DNA of 35,948 bases from Pseudomonadota bacterium (GTDB taxonomy: Bacteria > CALINM01). The notes beneath the pieces were generated by a model. The model was not told the DNA's origin and did no database searches. It saw only the letters and a program-made list of their open reading frames with translations. Of the stretch, positions 1 through 6,675 are shown one piece after another; within the stretch, counting starts at the first letter, position 1; every line of letters starts with the position of its first letter. A program made the position numbers and the translations under genes. The DNA is taken from contig JAOABK010000018.1 in NCBI GenBank assembly GCA_026418415.1, positions 1 through 35,948 of the forward strand, in the 5' to 3' direction.

Positions 1-598
1 TGCAAATCCAATCTGGGACAGAGAAGGTGAGCTTGTATGTGAAGCGTCAAGTCCCTCAATGCCCCTGTACTTCTGGAACGATCCAGATAACAAAAAATAT
101 CTTGATTCATACTTTAACTATTACACCCAGAAAAGGGTTTGGAGACATGGTGACTATGTAATATTCTACAGTGACACAAAGGGTATAACATTCCTTGGCA
201 GGTCAGATTCGGTATTAAAGCCATCGGGAGTAAGGATAGGCACTGCAGAGATATATAACCAGATAGATAAAGTTGAGGAAGTGGCAGATAGCCTTGCCAT
301 AGGTCAGAACTGGGAAGGGGATCAGAGGATAATACTTTTTGTAAAGATGAAAGAGGGCTATAAACTAAACGAGGATATAAAAAATAAGATTAGAAAGATA
401 CTAAGAGATAATGCCTCACCCAGACATGTTCCTGCAAAAATAATAGAAGTTCCAGACATACCATACACAAGAAATATGAAAAAGGTTGAGAGTGCAGTAA
501 CAAATATCATTCATGGAAGACCTGTTACAAACATAGAGGCACTTGTCAATCCAGATTGTTTAGAATACTACAAGGACCATCCGGAGTTAAAGAGTTAG
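1..598 (+). CDS. Acetoacetyl-CoA synthetase (acetoacetate-CoA ligase), C-terminal part
   Basis: This is the 3' end of an ANL-superfamily ligase that activates acetoacetate with ATP and CoA. The frame is open from base 2, and the residues encoded before the first internal ATG (base 59) already fit the family (GELVCEASSPSMPLYFWNDP), so the gene starts outside the window. Visible motifs are GRSDSVLKPSGVRIGTAEIY, the hinge and CoA-domain region typical of acetoacetyl-CoA synthetases, and a C-terminal SPRHVPAKIIEVPDIPYT. The catalytic lysine falls in NMKKVE (first K at bases 479-481); many relatives have a glycine where this one has M. The stop is TAG at 596-598 and a hairpin terminator follows. 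About 200 of an expected ~650 residues are visible. Acetoacetate activation fits ketone-body or polyhydroxybutyrate metabolism, but no partner genes are in the window. Confidence 0.88.
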   Translation, partial: ANPIWDREGELVCEASSPSMPLYFWNDPDNKKYLDSYFNYYTQKRVWRHGDYVIFYSDTKGITFLGRSDSVLKPSGVRIGTAEIYNQIDKVEEVADSLAIGQNWEGDQRIILFVKMKEGYKLNEDIKNKIRKILRDNASPRHVPAKIIEVPDIPYTRNMKKVESAVTNIIHGRPVTNIEALVNPDCLEYYKDHPELKS

Positions 599-615
599 CG
601 AAACAATGAAAATTA

Positions 616-655
616 AAGTGGAAGTGTAGATATTTGAATCACTTACACTTTTTTA
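616..655 (+). terminator. Rho-independent terminator after the acyl-CoA ligase gene
   Basis: Bases 616-626 (aagtggaagtg) pair with 640-650 (cacttacactt), giving two 5-bp helices separated by one G-A mismatch, a 13-base loop and a run of T from 649. It lies 18 bases after the stop codon. Stem plus U-tract in the right orientation makes this a good intrinsic terminator. Confidence 0.7.
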
Positions 656-766
656 TTTATTAGAGAAGCAATTTTTAAAATTATTTAGATTTTCTGTAAC
701 ACTCTTTCCTATTTTCGCATAAATTTCACTGTCTTTTTCTGTCTTTGATGGTGTACAACATAAATC

Positions 767-795
767 TTGACGATTTTAGAAAAAGAAAATAAAAT
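767..795 (+). promoter_or_regulatory. Sigma-70-type promoter for the tRNA pair
   Basis: TTGACG (767-772), a 17-base spacer and TAAAAT (790-795) lie 15 bases before the tRNA-His gene. The predicted start near base 802 would leave a short 5' leader for RNase P to remove. This is the only good promoter in the 210 bases between the ligase gene and the tRNAs. Confidence 0.6.
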
Positions 796-810
796 AATAA
801 TCTCTTTTAT

Positions 811-885
811 GGTGAGCGTAGCTCAGTAGGTTAGAGCACAAGGTTGTGGCCCTTGTGGTCGTGGGTTCGAGTCCCATCGCTCACC
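811..885 (+). tRNA. tRNA-His (GTG)
   Basis: The cloverleaf is complete. Acceptor GTGAGCG pairs with CGCTCAC (878-884), and an extra 5' G (811) faces C73 (885), the G-1:C73 pair that identifies tRNA-His. The D arm is GCTCAGTAGGTTAGAGC, the anticodon stem CAAGG/CCTTG with loop TTGTGGC and anticodon GTG at 846-848, and the T arm is GTGGGTTCGAGTCCCAT. The 3' CCA is not encoded (CCTAT follows), so it must be added by the nucleotidyltransferase encoded at 14768. Confidence 0.96.
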
Positions 886-896
886 CCTATTAAAAT

Positions 897-970
897 GGGC
901 CATTAGCTCAGTTCGGTAGAGCAGCTGACTCTTAATCAGTTGGTCCAAGGTTCGAATCCTTGATGGCCCA
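897..970 (+). tRNA. tRNA-Lys (CTT)
   Basis: Acceptor GGGCCAT pairs with ATGGCCC (963-969), with discriminator A970. The D arm is GCTCAGTTCGGTAGAGC, the anticodon stem GCTGA/TCAGT (one G-U pair) encloses loop CTCTTAA with anticodon CTT at 931-933, and the T arm is CAAGGTTCGAATCCTTG. CCA is not encoded. The gene lies 11 bases after tRNA-His and is presumably co-transcribed with it. Confidence 0.96.
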
Positions 971-1114
971 TTTATCATTTATTTTTTGATAGCTTGATAA
1001 TTCTGTTTTTTCATTTACACTTAGTTTTAATATCAAATTTCTGAAAAAAGCTTTGAGACTTGTCTATTAAAAAACCAAATATTATTCTGCTCACTGCTCA
1101 TAATCTAAATTTTC

Positions 1115-1143
1115 TTGTTAAATTATATCCCCTAATGTATCAT
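1115..1143 (+). promoter_or_regulatory. Promoter of the hypCDE operon, probably giving a leaderless mRNA
   Basis: TTGTTA (1115-1120), a 17-base spacer and TATCAT (1138-1143) end seven bases before the hypC ATG at 1151. There is no Shine-Dalgarno sequence between them. The expected transcription start (about 7 bases past the -10) therefore falls at or next to the start codon. Confidence 0.5.
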
Positions 1144-1150
1144 ATTATCT

Positions 1151-1387
1151 ATGTGTCTGGCTATCCCGATGAAAGTTTTGAATGTGGTTGATGATTTTTG
1201 CACCGTTGAGATTAATGGTGTGAAAAAGAGTTGTTTTATCGGTTTTCTTGAAAGAAAACCTGAGGAAGGAGAGTATCTTTTAGTTCACGCTGGAATGGCT
1301 ATAAAAATTCTTGATTATCAATCAGCTCAAGAGATCATAGATGAGCTCGCACTTCTCATTGATGGAGAGTTGAGAGATAGTGAATAA
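1151..1387 (+). CDS. hypC: [NiFe]-hydrogenase maturation chaperone HypC/HybG
   Basis: HypC shuttles the Fe(CN)2CO unit between HypD and the hydrogenase large-subunit precursor in the cytoplasm. The protein has 78 residues, normal for the family, and begins with the diagnostic MCLAIPMKV, in which Cys2 becomes the functional N-terminal cysteine after Met removal. A beta-barrel core (EINGVKKSCFIGFLE, then GEYLLVHAGMAIKILD) follows. The ATG at 1151 is fixed by the required MC start. It overlaps hypD by 8 bases. hypA, hypB and hypF are not in the window, nor are hydrogenase structural genes. Confidence 0.95.
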   Translation: MCLAIPMKVLNVVDDFCTVEINGVKKSCFIGFLERKPEEGEYLLVHAGMAIKILDYQSAQEIIDELALLIDGELRDSE

Positions 1388-2480
1388 AAGCTTTGATCTT
1401 TTCAAAGATAGAGAATTAGCCAAAAAATTGTTTAGTCATATAAAGAGCAAGGTAAGTCATTTTAGTAACCTTAAAATCATGGAGTTTTGTGGAACCCATA
1501 CCCACAATATTTTTCAATATGGATTTAGGTATGCTTTCCAGCCAAACCTAAAATTTATTGCAGGTCCAGGCTGTCCAGTATGTGTAACATCAGATAATGA
1601 GTTAGCTGAAGCCTTTTGGTTACTTGAAAAAAGGGGTGTGGGAGTAATAACCTACGGTGATCTTCTTAAAGTTCCCTATAACGGCAAAAGCCTTTTTGAT
1701 TATAGGTCAGAGGGTTTTAGTATTGAAATTGTATATAGCGCTATCGATGCTTTGAGTATTGCCAAAAAAAAGTCAGATAAAGAATGGGTCTTTTTAGGGG
1801 TTGGATTTGAAACTACAATTCCTGCTACTTCTGCTTTATTGGATTTGGTTGTTAGGACTGGGATAAAAAACCTATCGGTTATTTCCTTTCATAAAAATAC
1901 AAAATCTATTATTTCTGCTCTTGGTAGTTTAGGTGAATTAAGGGTTGATGGTATCTTGTTACCAGGGCATGTTTCTGCTGTTGTTGGTTGGCAATATTTT
2001 AATGATATAAATGCCTTTGGGATTCCTTCTGTTGTAGTCGGTTTTGAACCCCTTGATATTCTCTATGGAATAAAAGAATTGATAGATATGATTGAAAAAG
2101 GGGAAAGGGGTATTAAGTGTGCCTATAAAAGGGCGGTTCAAGAGGAAGGTAATCGAAAAATGCTCGATTCGATTAATAAATTTTTTGATGTTACAGATTG
2201 CAATTGGAGAGGCTTGGGAAATATAAAAAATGGTGGCTTTGAAATAAAACCAGAATATAGTATCTATAATGCAAGGAAAAGATACAAAATTGAAAATATA
2301 GAAGTTTTGAGTAAACAAAATCAATGTCTTTGTGGTGATGTTTTGATTGGTAAAATTGAACCCATCGAATGCCCTTCCTTTGATGTTTTATGTAATCCCG
2401 ATGCACCTTTGGGGCCCTGTATGGTATCTCACGAGGGGACATGTCTTGCCTATTATAAATGGAGTCGGATAAATGGATAA
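1380..2480 (+). CDS. hypD: Hydrogenase maturation protein HypD
   Basis: HypD is the iron-sulfur scaffold on which the Fe(CN)2CO moiety is assembled together with HypC and HypE. At 366 residues it has normal length. Family signatures are visible: MEFCGTHTHNI (Cys37), AGPGCPVCVTS (Cys65 and Cys68) and GVGFETTIPATSALL. A C-terminal cysteine-rich block (CLCGDVLIG, IECPSFDVLCNPDAPLGPC, EGTC) holds the [4Fe-4S] ligands. The start is GTG at 1380, inside the hypC 3' end, and the stop overlaps hypE by 8 bases, so translational coupling is likely. Confidence 0.96.
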   Translation: MNKSFDLFKDRELAKKLFSHIKSKVSHFSNLKIMEFCGTHTHNIFQYGFRYAFQPNLKFIAGPGCPVCVTSDNELAEAFWLLEKRGVGVITYGDLLKVPYNGKSLFDYRSEGFSIEIVYSAIDALSIAKKKSDKEWVFLGVGFETTIPATSALLDLVVRTGIKNLSVISFHKNTKSIISALGSLGELRVDGILLPGHVSAVVGWQYFNDINAFGIPSVVVGFEPLDILYGIKELIDMIEKGERGIKCAYKRAVQEEGNRKMLDSINKFFDVTDCNWRGLGNIKNGGFEIKPEYSIYNARKRYKIENIEVLSKQNQCLCGDVLIGKIEPIECPSFDVLCNPDAPLGPCMVSHEGTCLAYYKWSRING

Positions 2481-3468
2481 AGTTTTAATTACTGTTGGTA
2501 GCGGTGGTAAAAAAAGTCAATCCTTTATTAATTCTGAGATTATCTCAAGGTTTTCGAATGAGAAACTTAATATCCTTGCTGATGGTGCGCATATTGATAA
2601 TAATATGGTTGTTACTACTGATTCTTTTACTGTATTTCCGCCCTTTTTTGATGGTGGTGATATTGGGGTTCTCTCAATTTGTGGGATGGTTAATGATTTG
2701 GCTTCAATGGGAGCTGAGCCAAAATACATGACCATGGCTCTTGTGATAGAGGAAGGCTTTCCCTTTGGTGATCTTCAGAGGATTCTCGATAGCATGAAAA
2801 AACTTGCTAATGAACAGAATATCCAACTTGTTGCCGGTGATACTAAAGTTGTTGAGAAAGGAAAACTTGACGGAATTATTATTAATGTAACTGGGTTTGG
2901 TTATAGATATAAAAATGTAATGCTACCCTCAAGAGATTATAAAATTGGTGATAGTATAATACTTACGGGCCCTGTTGGAGAACATTCTATTGCAGTTCTT
3001 AAAAACAGGGGTGTAGTTGAGTTTGATGGAATGGTCCCTTCTGATGTCGCACCTTTATGGGAGCCCGTAAAAAGCTTAATAGATGGTGATATAAACATAA
3101 AGTTTATAAGGGATGTTACAAGGGGTGGATTGTCTGCGGTATTAAATGAGTTTGTTAGCTTTTCCAGAACAAAAATCGAGATTTATGAAGACGATATACC
3201 TGTCAATGAGAAGGTGTTAGCAGTGTGTGATATTTATGGTTTTGATATATACAGCCTTGCCTGTGAGGGAAGACTTGTAGTTGTTGTTGATGCAATGGAT
3301 AGTGAAAAAGCACTTTCTATACTTTCTCAATATGAACAAACAAAATCTGCAAGGGCGATAGGGCAAATAATTGATTTATCTAATCCTATTGTTATTTTAA
3401 ATACACAATTTGGTGGCAAAATAGTAATGGATATGCCCACAGGTGAGATATTGCCAAGAATATGTTAA
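2473..3468 (+). CDS. hypE: Hydrogenase maturation protein HypE (carbamoyl dehydratase)
   Basis: HypE is a PurM-like ATPase that dehydrates a carbamoyl group on its C-terminal cysteine to a thiocyanate, the source of the hydrogenase cyanide ligands. The protein has 331 residues. It shows VTTDSFTVFPPFFDGGDIG and CGMVNDLASMGAEP in the N-terminal half, RDVTRGGLSAVLNEF in the middle, and ends in the hallmark PRIC with the reactive Cys as last residue. It completes a hypC-hypD-hypE run, each gene overlapping the next. Carbamoyl donation would need HypF encoded elsewhere. Confidence 0.96.
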   Translation: MDKVLITVGSGGKKSQSFINSEIISRFSNEKLNILADGAHIDNNMVVTTDSFTVFPPFFDGGDIGVLSICGMVNDLASMGAEPKYMTMALVIEEGFPFGDLQRILDSMKKLANEQNIQLVAGDTKVVEKGKLDGIIINVTGFGYRYKNVMLPSRDYKIGDSIILTGPVGEHSIAVLKNRGVVEFDGMVPSDVAPLWEPVKSLIDGDINIKFIRDVTRGGLSAVLNEFVSFSRTKIEIYEDDIPVNEKVLAVCDIYGFDIYSLACEGRLVVVVDAMDSEKALSILSQYEQTKSARAIGQIIDLSNPIVILNTQFGGKIVMDMPTGEILPRIC

Positions 3469-3602
3469 AATTTAGAGAAATTATGATACTAATGATTGCA
3501 ATCTTATTAACCTTTGGCTTAATGTTTTTGATACAGGTTGAATTACCTAAATACATGGAAAATGAGATTAAATGTTTTGATGTCTATGTAGTTAAAAATT
3601 AG
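3462..3602 (+). CDS. Small putative membrane protein (46 residues) after hypE
   Basis: An ATG at 3462 lies inside the last codons of hypE (the stop TAA is at 3466-3468) and opens a 46-codon frame ending with TAG at 3600-3602. The peptide starts MLKFREIMILMIAI, continues through a hydrophobic stretch of about 20 residues (positions 7-26) and ends in a short polar tail (VELPKYMENEIKCFDVYVV). This fits a single-pass membrane protein. Support comes from the stop-start overlap, matching the coupling of the hyp genes before it. No clear Shine-Dalgarno is seen and I recognise no family, so a chance frame is possible. Confidence 0.4.
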   Translation: MLKFREIMILMIAILLTFGLMFLIQVELPKYMENEIKCFDVYVVKN

Positions 3603-3670
3603 TCTTGAAACTTGAAAAAAGATTTAAATCATGTTAGTTATAAGTAAAACTTTTATTAAGGAGGTTTTAT

Positions 3671-4669
3671 ATGCCACTTGTTCCAATGAAACAAATACTC
3701 GATGAAGCCATGAAGGGTGGCTATGGGGTTGGAGCATTTAATGTTAATAATATGGAGCAGATACAGGCAATAATGGAGGCTGCAAGAAGAACCAAGTCTC
3801 CAGTTATAGTACAGGCAAGTAGAGGCGCTTTAAAGTATTCAAATCTTATATATTTGAAGTATTTAATGGTTGCAGCTGTAGAAGAGAACCCTGATATACC
3901 AATTGCTATGCATTTAGACCATGGTAATGGTCTTGAAGTTGTTAAACAAGCAATAGATTTAGGATTTACTTCCGTTATGATAGATGGTTCACTCCTTGAA
4001 GATGGAAAAACTCCAAGTACCTATGAATATAATGTTGAGATTACAAGGAAGGTTGTAGAATATGCCCATAAATTTGGTGTAACAGTTGAAGGTGAGCTTG
4101 GAACATTAGGAGGTATTGAAGATGGTGTTGGTTCAGGAAAGATTCATCTAACTGATCCAGATCAGGCTGAGGAATTTATAAAAGCAACAGGTGTTGATGC
4201 CTTAGCAGTTGCAATAGGAACCTCTCATGGAGCTTATAAGTTTAAAGCAGAACCTAAGTTAGCAATAGATATTGTAAAAGAGATTAATAGAAGATGCCCT
4301 AATGTTCCTCTCGTAATGCATGGTTCATCTTCCGTTCCTCAAGAGTTAGTCGAGATAGTAAATAAGTATGGAGGTAAGATGCCGAACGCCAAAGGAGTGC
4401 CAATAGAGTCGATACAGGAAGCTATAAAATATGGTGTAAGGAAGATAAATGTTGATACAGATAGTAGAATTGCAGTGACTGGCGCTATAAGAAAGGTGTT
4501 TTTTGAAGAGCCAGATAAGTTTGATCCGAGGGACTATTTAAAACCTGCAAGGGAAGCGATGACAAAGGTAGTTGAGGCGAGAATGATTGCCTTTGGTTCT
4601 GCAGGCCATGCCTATGACTATAAACCAATGAGTTTAGAGGATATGAAGAAGATTTATGGAGTTGCATAA
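3671..4669 (+). CDS. fba: Class II fructose-1,6-bisphosphate aldolase
   Basis: This zinc enzyme interconverts fructose 1,6-bisphosphate with dihydroxyacetone phosphate and glyceraldehyde 3-phosphate in glycolysis and gluconeogenesis. The 332 residues show the class II motifs in order: YGVGAFNVNNMEQIQAIMEA, MHLDHGNGLEVVK, SVMIDGS, TVEGELGTLGGIEDG, VAIGTSHGAYKF, VMHGSSSVP and the phosphate-binding GVRKINVDTDSRIA. The start ATG follows a strong AAGGAGG (3658-3664). A weak candidate promoter (TTGAAA 3612-3617, TAGTTA 3635-3640) precedes it. gpmI and gpsA later in the window belong to the same carbon chemistry. Confidence 0.95.
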   Translation: MPLVPMKQILDEAMKGGYGVGAFNVNNMEQIQAIMEAARRTKSPVIVQASRGALKYSNLIYLKYLMVAAVEENPDIPIAMHLDHGNGLEVVKQAIDLGFTSVMIDGSLLEDGKTPSTYEYNVEITRKVVEYAHKFGVTVEGELGTLGGIEDGVGSGKIHLTDPDQAEEFIKATGVDALAVAIGTSHGAYKFKAEPKLAIDIVKEINRRCPNVPLVMHGSSSVPQELVEIVNKYGGKMPNAKGVPIESIQEAIKYGVRKINVDTDSRIAVTGAIRKVFFEEPDKFDPRDYLKPAREAMTKVVEARMIAFGSAGHAYDYKPMSLEDMKKIYGVA

Positions 4670-4695
4670 ATAATTGATAAATAAGGAGGTTGATT

Positions 4696-5166
4696 ATGAA
4701 GAAGGTTTTAGTTGCCTATTATTCAAAGGGTGGTAATACAAAGAAGATGGCAGAAATGATAGCAGAAGGGCTCAAATCTAAGGGTGTGGATGTAACTTTG
4801 GAAAATGTAGAGGCTGTTAATATAGATAAACTACCAGAGTTTGATGGTTATATTGTAGGTTCACCAAATTATTTTGGAACAATGGCTTACCCTGTAAAGA
4901 AGTTTTTTGATGATTCAGTAAAATTCTTTAAAAGGCTTGAAGGTAAGGTCGCAACTGCCTTTTGTTCAACAGGTATGATAGGCGGTGGTGGAGAGACCGT
5001 TTGTCTCGACATATTAAAAGCTTTTTTAATACACGGTTGTGTTGTTGTAGGCTATTGTGGGCTTGGTCATTATGGACCAGTATCCATTGGTTCACCCGAT
5101 GATAGGGTTAAGAAAGAAATATCAACTTTGGTTGATAAGTTCATAGAAGTTTTAAATAAATTTTAA
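4696..5166 (+). CDS. Flavodoxin-family / WrbA-like FMN protein
   Basis: A cytoplasmic flavodoxin-fold protein of 156 residues. The FMN phosphate loop is at the N-terminus (AYYSKGGNTKKMAEMIAEG), the isoalloxazine-contacting loops are VGSPNYFGTMAYPVKKFFD and FCSTGMIGGGGETV, and GLGHYGPVSIGSPDD follows. The loop pattern resembles NAD(P)H:quinone oxidoreductase WrbA-like flavodoxins more than small electron-carrier flavodoxins, so it may be a quinone reductase or an electron carrier. I choose ATG 4696, placed six bases after AAGGAGG (4683-4689). An upstream TTG at 4690 abuts the ribosome site and is unlikely. It lies 26 bases after fba. Confidence 0.83.
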   Translation: MKKVLVAYYSKGGNTKKMAEMIAEGLKSKGVDVTLENVEAVNIDKLPEFDGYIVGSPNYFGTMAYPVKKFFDDSVKFFKRLEGKVATAFCSTGMIGGGGETVCLDILKAFLIHGCVVVGYCGLGHYGPVSIGSPDDRVKKEISTLVDKFIEVLNKF

Positions 5167-5224
5167 AATTTTTAAGATGTAAGTTTTAGGTGATGGGTTG
5201 CTAAAAGTAGAATTTTTGTGAGAC

Positions 5225-5263
5225 TGAACAGCAAAGGTGAAAGTATAACTCACCATCTGTTCA
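5225..5263 (+). promoter_or_regulatory. Imperfect stem-loop in the leader of hisI
   Basis: TGAACAG (5225-5231) pairs with CTGTTCA (5257-5263), and inside it GGTGA (5236-5240) pairs with TCACC (5250-5254) around a 9-base loop. No T-run follows, so it is not a classical terminator. An upstream GATGG (5192-5196) could compete for CCATC (5253-5257), so alternative foldings are possible. It lies 47 bases before the hisI start and I match it to no known riboswitch class. Confidence 0.35.
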
Positions 5264-5309
5264 ATTCTCCGCTCATTAATTAATCAAAAATTTTAAGGGA
5301 GATTTTGTA

Positions 5310-5687
5310 ATGATTAAGCTTGATTTTAACAAAATGAATGGTCTTATACCTGCAATTATTCAAGATGCAGATACCGGTGAGGTACTAATGGTTGCCTTTA
5401 TGGATGAGAAGGCTCTTAATCTAACTCTTGAGACTAAAAAAACTTGGTTTTATAGCAGAAGTAGAAATAAATATTGGATGAAAGGAGAACAGTCAGGACA
5501 TATTCAGGAAGTCGTAGATGTTTATACCGATTGCGATACAGATTCTGTATTGATCAAGGTAAAACAGCATGGTGGCGCTGCATGTCATACTGGAAATAGA
5601 AGTTGTTTTTTTATCAGATGGGAAAATGGGGAGTGGGTTGAACATTCCAATCCAGTTTTTAATCCCAACGATGTATATAAAAAATGA
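5310..5687 (+). CDS. hisI: Phosphoribosyl-AMP cyclohydrolase
   Basis: HisI opens the adenine ring of PR-AMP, the third step of histidine synthesis. The 125 residues form a monofunctional enzyme; the HisE pyrophosphohydrolase domain present in bifunctional versions is absent. The metal sites are intact: [10 protein letters not shown] supplies Asp74, Cys75, Asp76 and Asp78, and [13 protein letters not shown] supplies Cys92 and Cys99. The start ATG follows AAGGGAGA with good spacing. It is separated from hisG by 103 bases, enough for a separate promoter, and the other his genes are not in the window. Confidence 0.95.
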   Translation: MIKLDFNKMNGLIPAIIQDADTGEVLMVAFMDEKALNLTLETKKTWFYSRSRNKYWMKGEQSGHIQEVVDVYTDCDTDSVLIKVKQHGGAACHTGNRSCFFIRWENGEWVEHSNPVFNPNDVYKK

Positions 5688-5790
5688 TTGAGTAGCTACC
5701 AAGAAGTTTTAAGATTAAACAATTGATTTTGTTTATTTAAGCTTTTTCATATTCTGTGTCAAATTTACTAATTTTGAAAAGGAGATAGAG

Positions 5791-6666
5791 ATGTCAAATA
5801 TTTTGAAGTTTGGAATACCTAAAGGGAGTTTAGAGTCTGCAACAATTGAACTTTTTAAAAAGGCAGGTTGGATTATAACACCTACCTCAAGAAATTATTT
5901 TCCCACCATTGACGATGAAGAGATAAAATGCAATCTTATCCGTTCTCAAGAAATGAGTATTTACGTTGAAAAAGGTACCATAGACGCTGGAATAGCTGGT
6001 TTTGACTGGGTTTTAGAAAACAATTCAGATGTTGTTAAAGTTTGTGACCTTGTATATTCTAAAGCATCAAGGAGGCCTGCAAAATGGGTTCTTGTGGTGA
6101 CAGAGGATTCTCCCATAAGAAAAATTGAAGATTTAAAAAATAAAACAATTGCAACGGAATTGGTAAATTTCACAAAGAAATTTTTTCACGATAAAAAGAT
6201 ACCTGTAAAGGTTGAGTTTTCATGGGGAGCGACAGAAGCTAAAGTTGTGGAAGGGTTATGTGATGCCATTGTGGAAGTAACAGAGACTGGTTCAACAATT
6301 AAAGCAAATGGTCTTAGAATTGTTGATACCCTTCTTGTATCTAATCCTATTCTGATGGCAAATAAACGGGCATGGAAAAATAAGTGGAAGAGAGAAAAAA
6401 TAGAACAGATAGCAACCCTTTTACAGTCAGCTTTAAGAGCAGAAAATATGGTGGGAATAAAGTTAAATGCACCTAAAAAATCAATTGAAGATATAGTTAA
6501 AATTTTACCGAGTTTAAACTATCCCACGATATCAAATCTCTATAATTCTGAATGGGTATCTATCGAGAGTGTTTTGCCAGAGAAGCAAGTTCGTGTTATA
6601 ATACCTAAATTAATCGCCCTTGGTGCTCAAGGCATCATTGAGTATTCATTAAATAAAATAATTTAG
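5791..6666 (+). CDS. hisG: ATP phosphoribosyltransferase, long form
   Basis: HisG joins ATP and PRPP, the committed step of histidine synthesis. The 291 residues correspond to the long, homohexameric form, with a C-terminal ACT-like regulatory domain (about residues 215-291) that normally binds histidine for feedback inhibition, so HisZ is not needed. Motifs are [20 protein letters not shown] at the N-terminus, [13 protein letters not shown] in the middle and the PRPP loop [19 protein letters not shown]. The start at 5791 follows AAAGGAGA. The aconitase gene begins only nine bases after the stop with its own AGGAG, so the two are probably co-transcribed. Confidence 0.95.
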   Translation: MSNILKFGIPKGSLESATIELFKKAGWIITPTSRNYFPTIDDEEIKCNLIRSQEMSIYVEKGTIDAGIAGFDWVLENNSDVVKVCDLVYSKASRRPAKWVLVVTEDSPIRKIEDLKNKTIATELVNFTKKFFHDKKIPVKVEFSWGATEAKVVEGLCDAIVEVTETGSTIKANGLRIVDTLLVSNPILMANKRAWKNKWKREKIEQIATLLQSALRAENMVGIKLNAPKKSIEDIVKILPSLNYPTISNLYNSEWVSIESVLPEKQVRVIIPKLIALGAQGIIEYSLNKII

Positions 6667-6675
6667 GAGTGTTAG

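Noticed and set aside
1959-2324. 121-codon antisense open frame inside hypD
   Set aside because: It lies wholly opposite a well-conserved gene, its product has no recognisable pattern, and AT-rich coding DNA often leaves such frames open.
5225-5263. Cyclic-di-GMP riboswitch (GCAAAGGTGAAAG resembles part of that class)
   Set aside because: Only a short stretch is similar; the second conserved segment and three-way junction are missing.
5225-5263. Intrinsic terminator after the flavodoxin gene
   Set aside because: The hairpin is followed by mixed sequence and not by a T-run.
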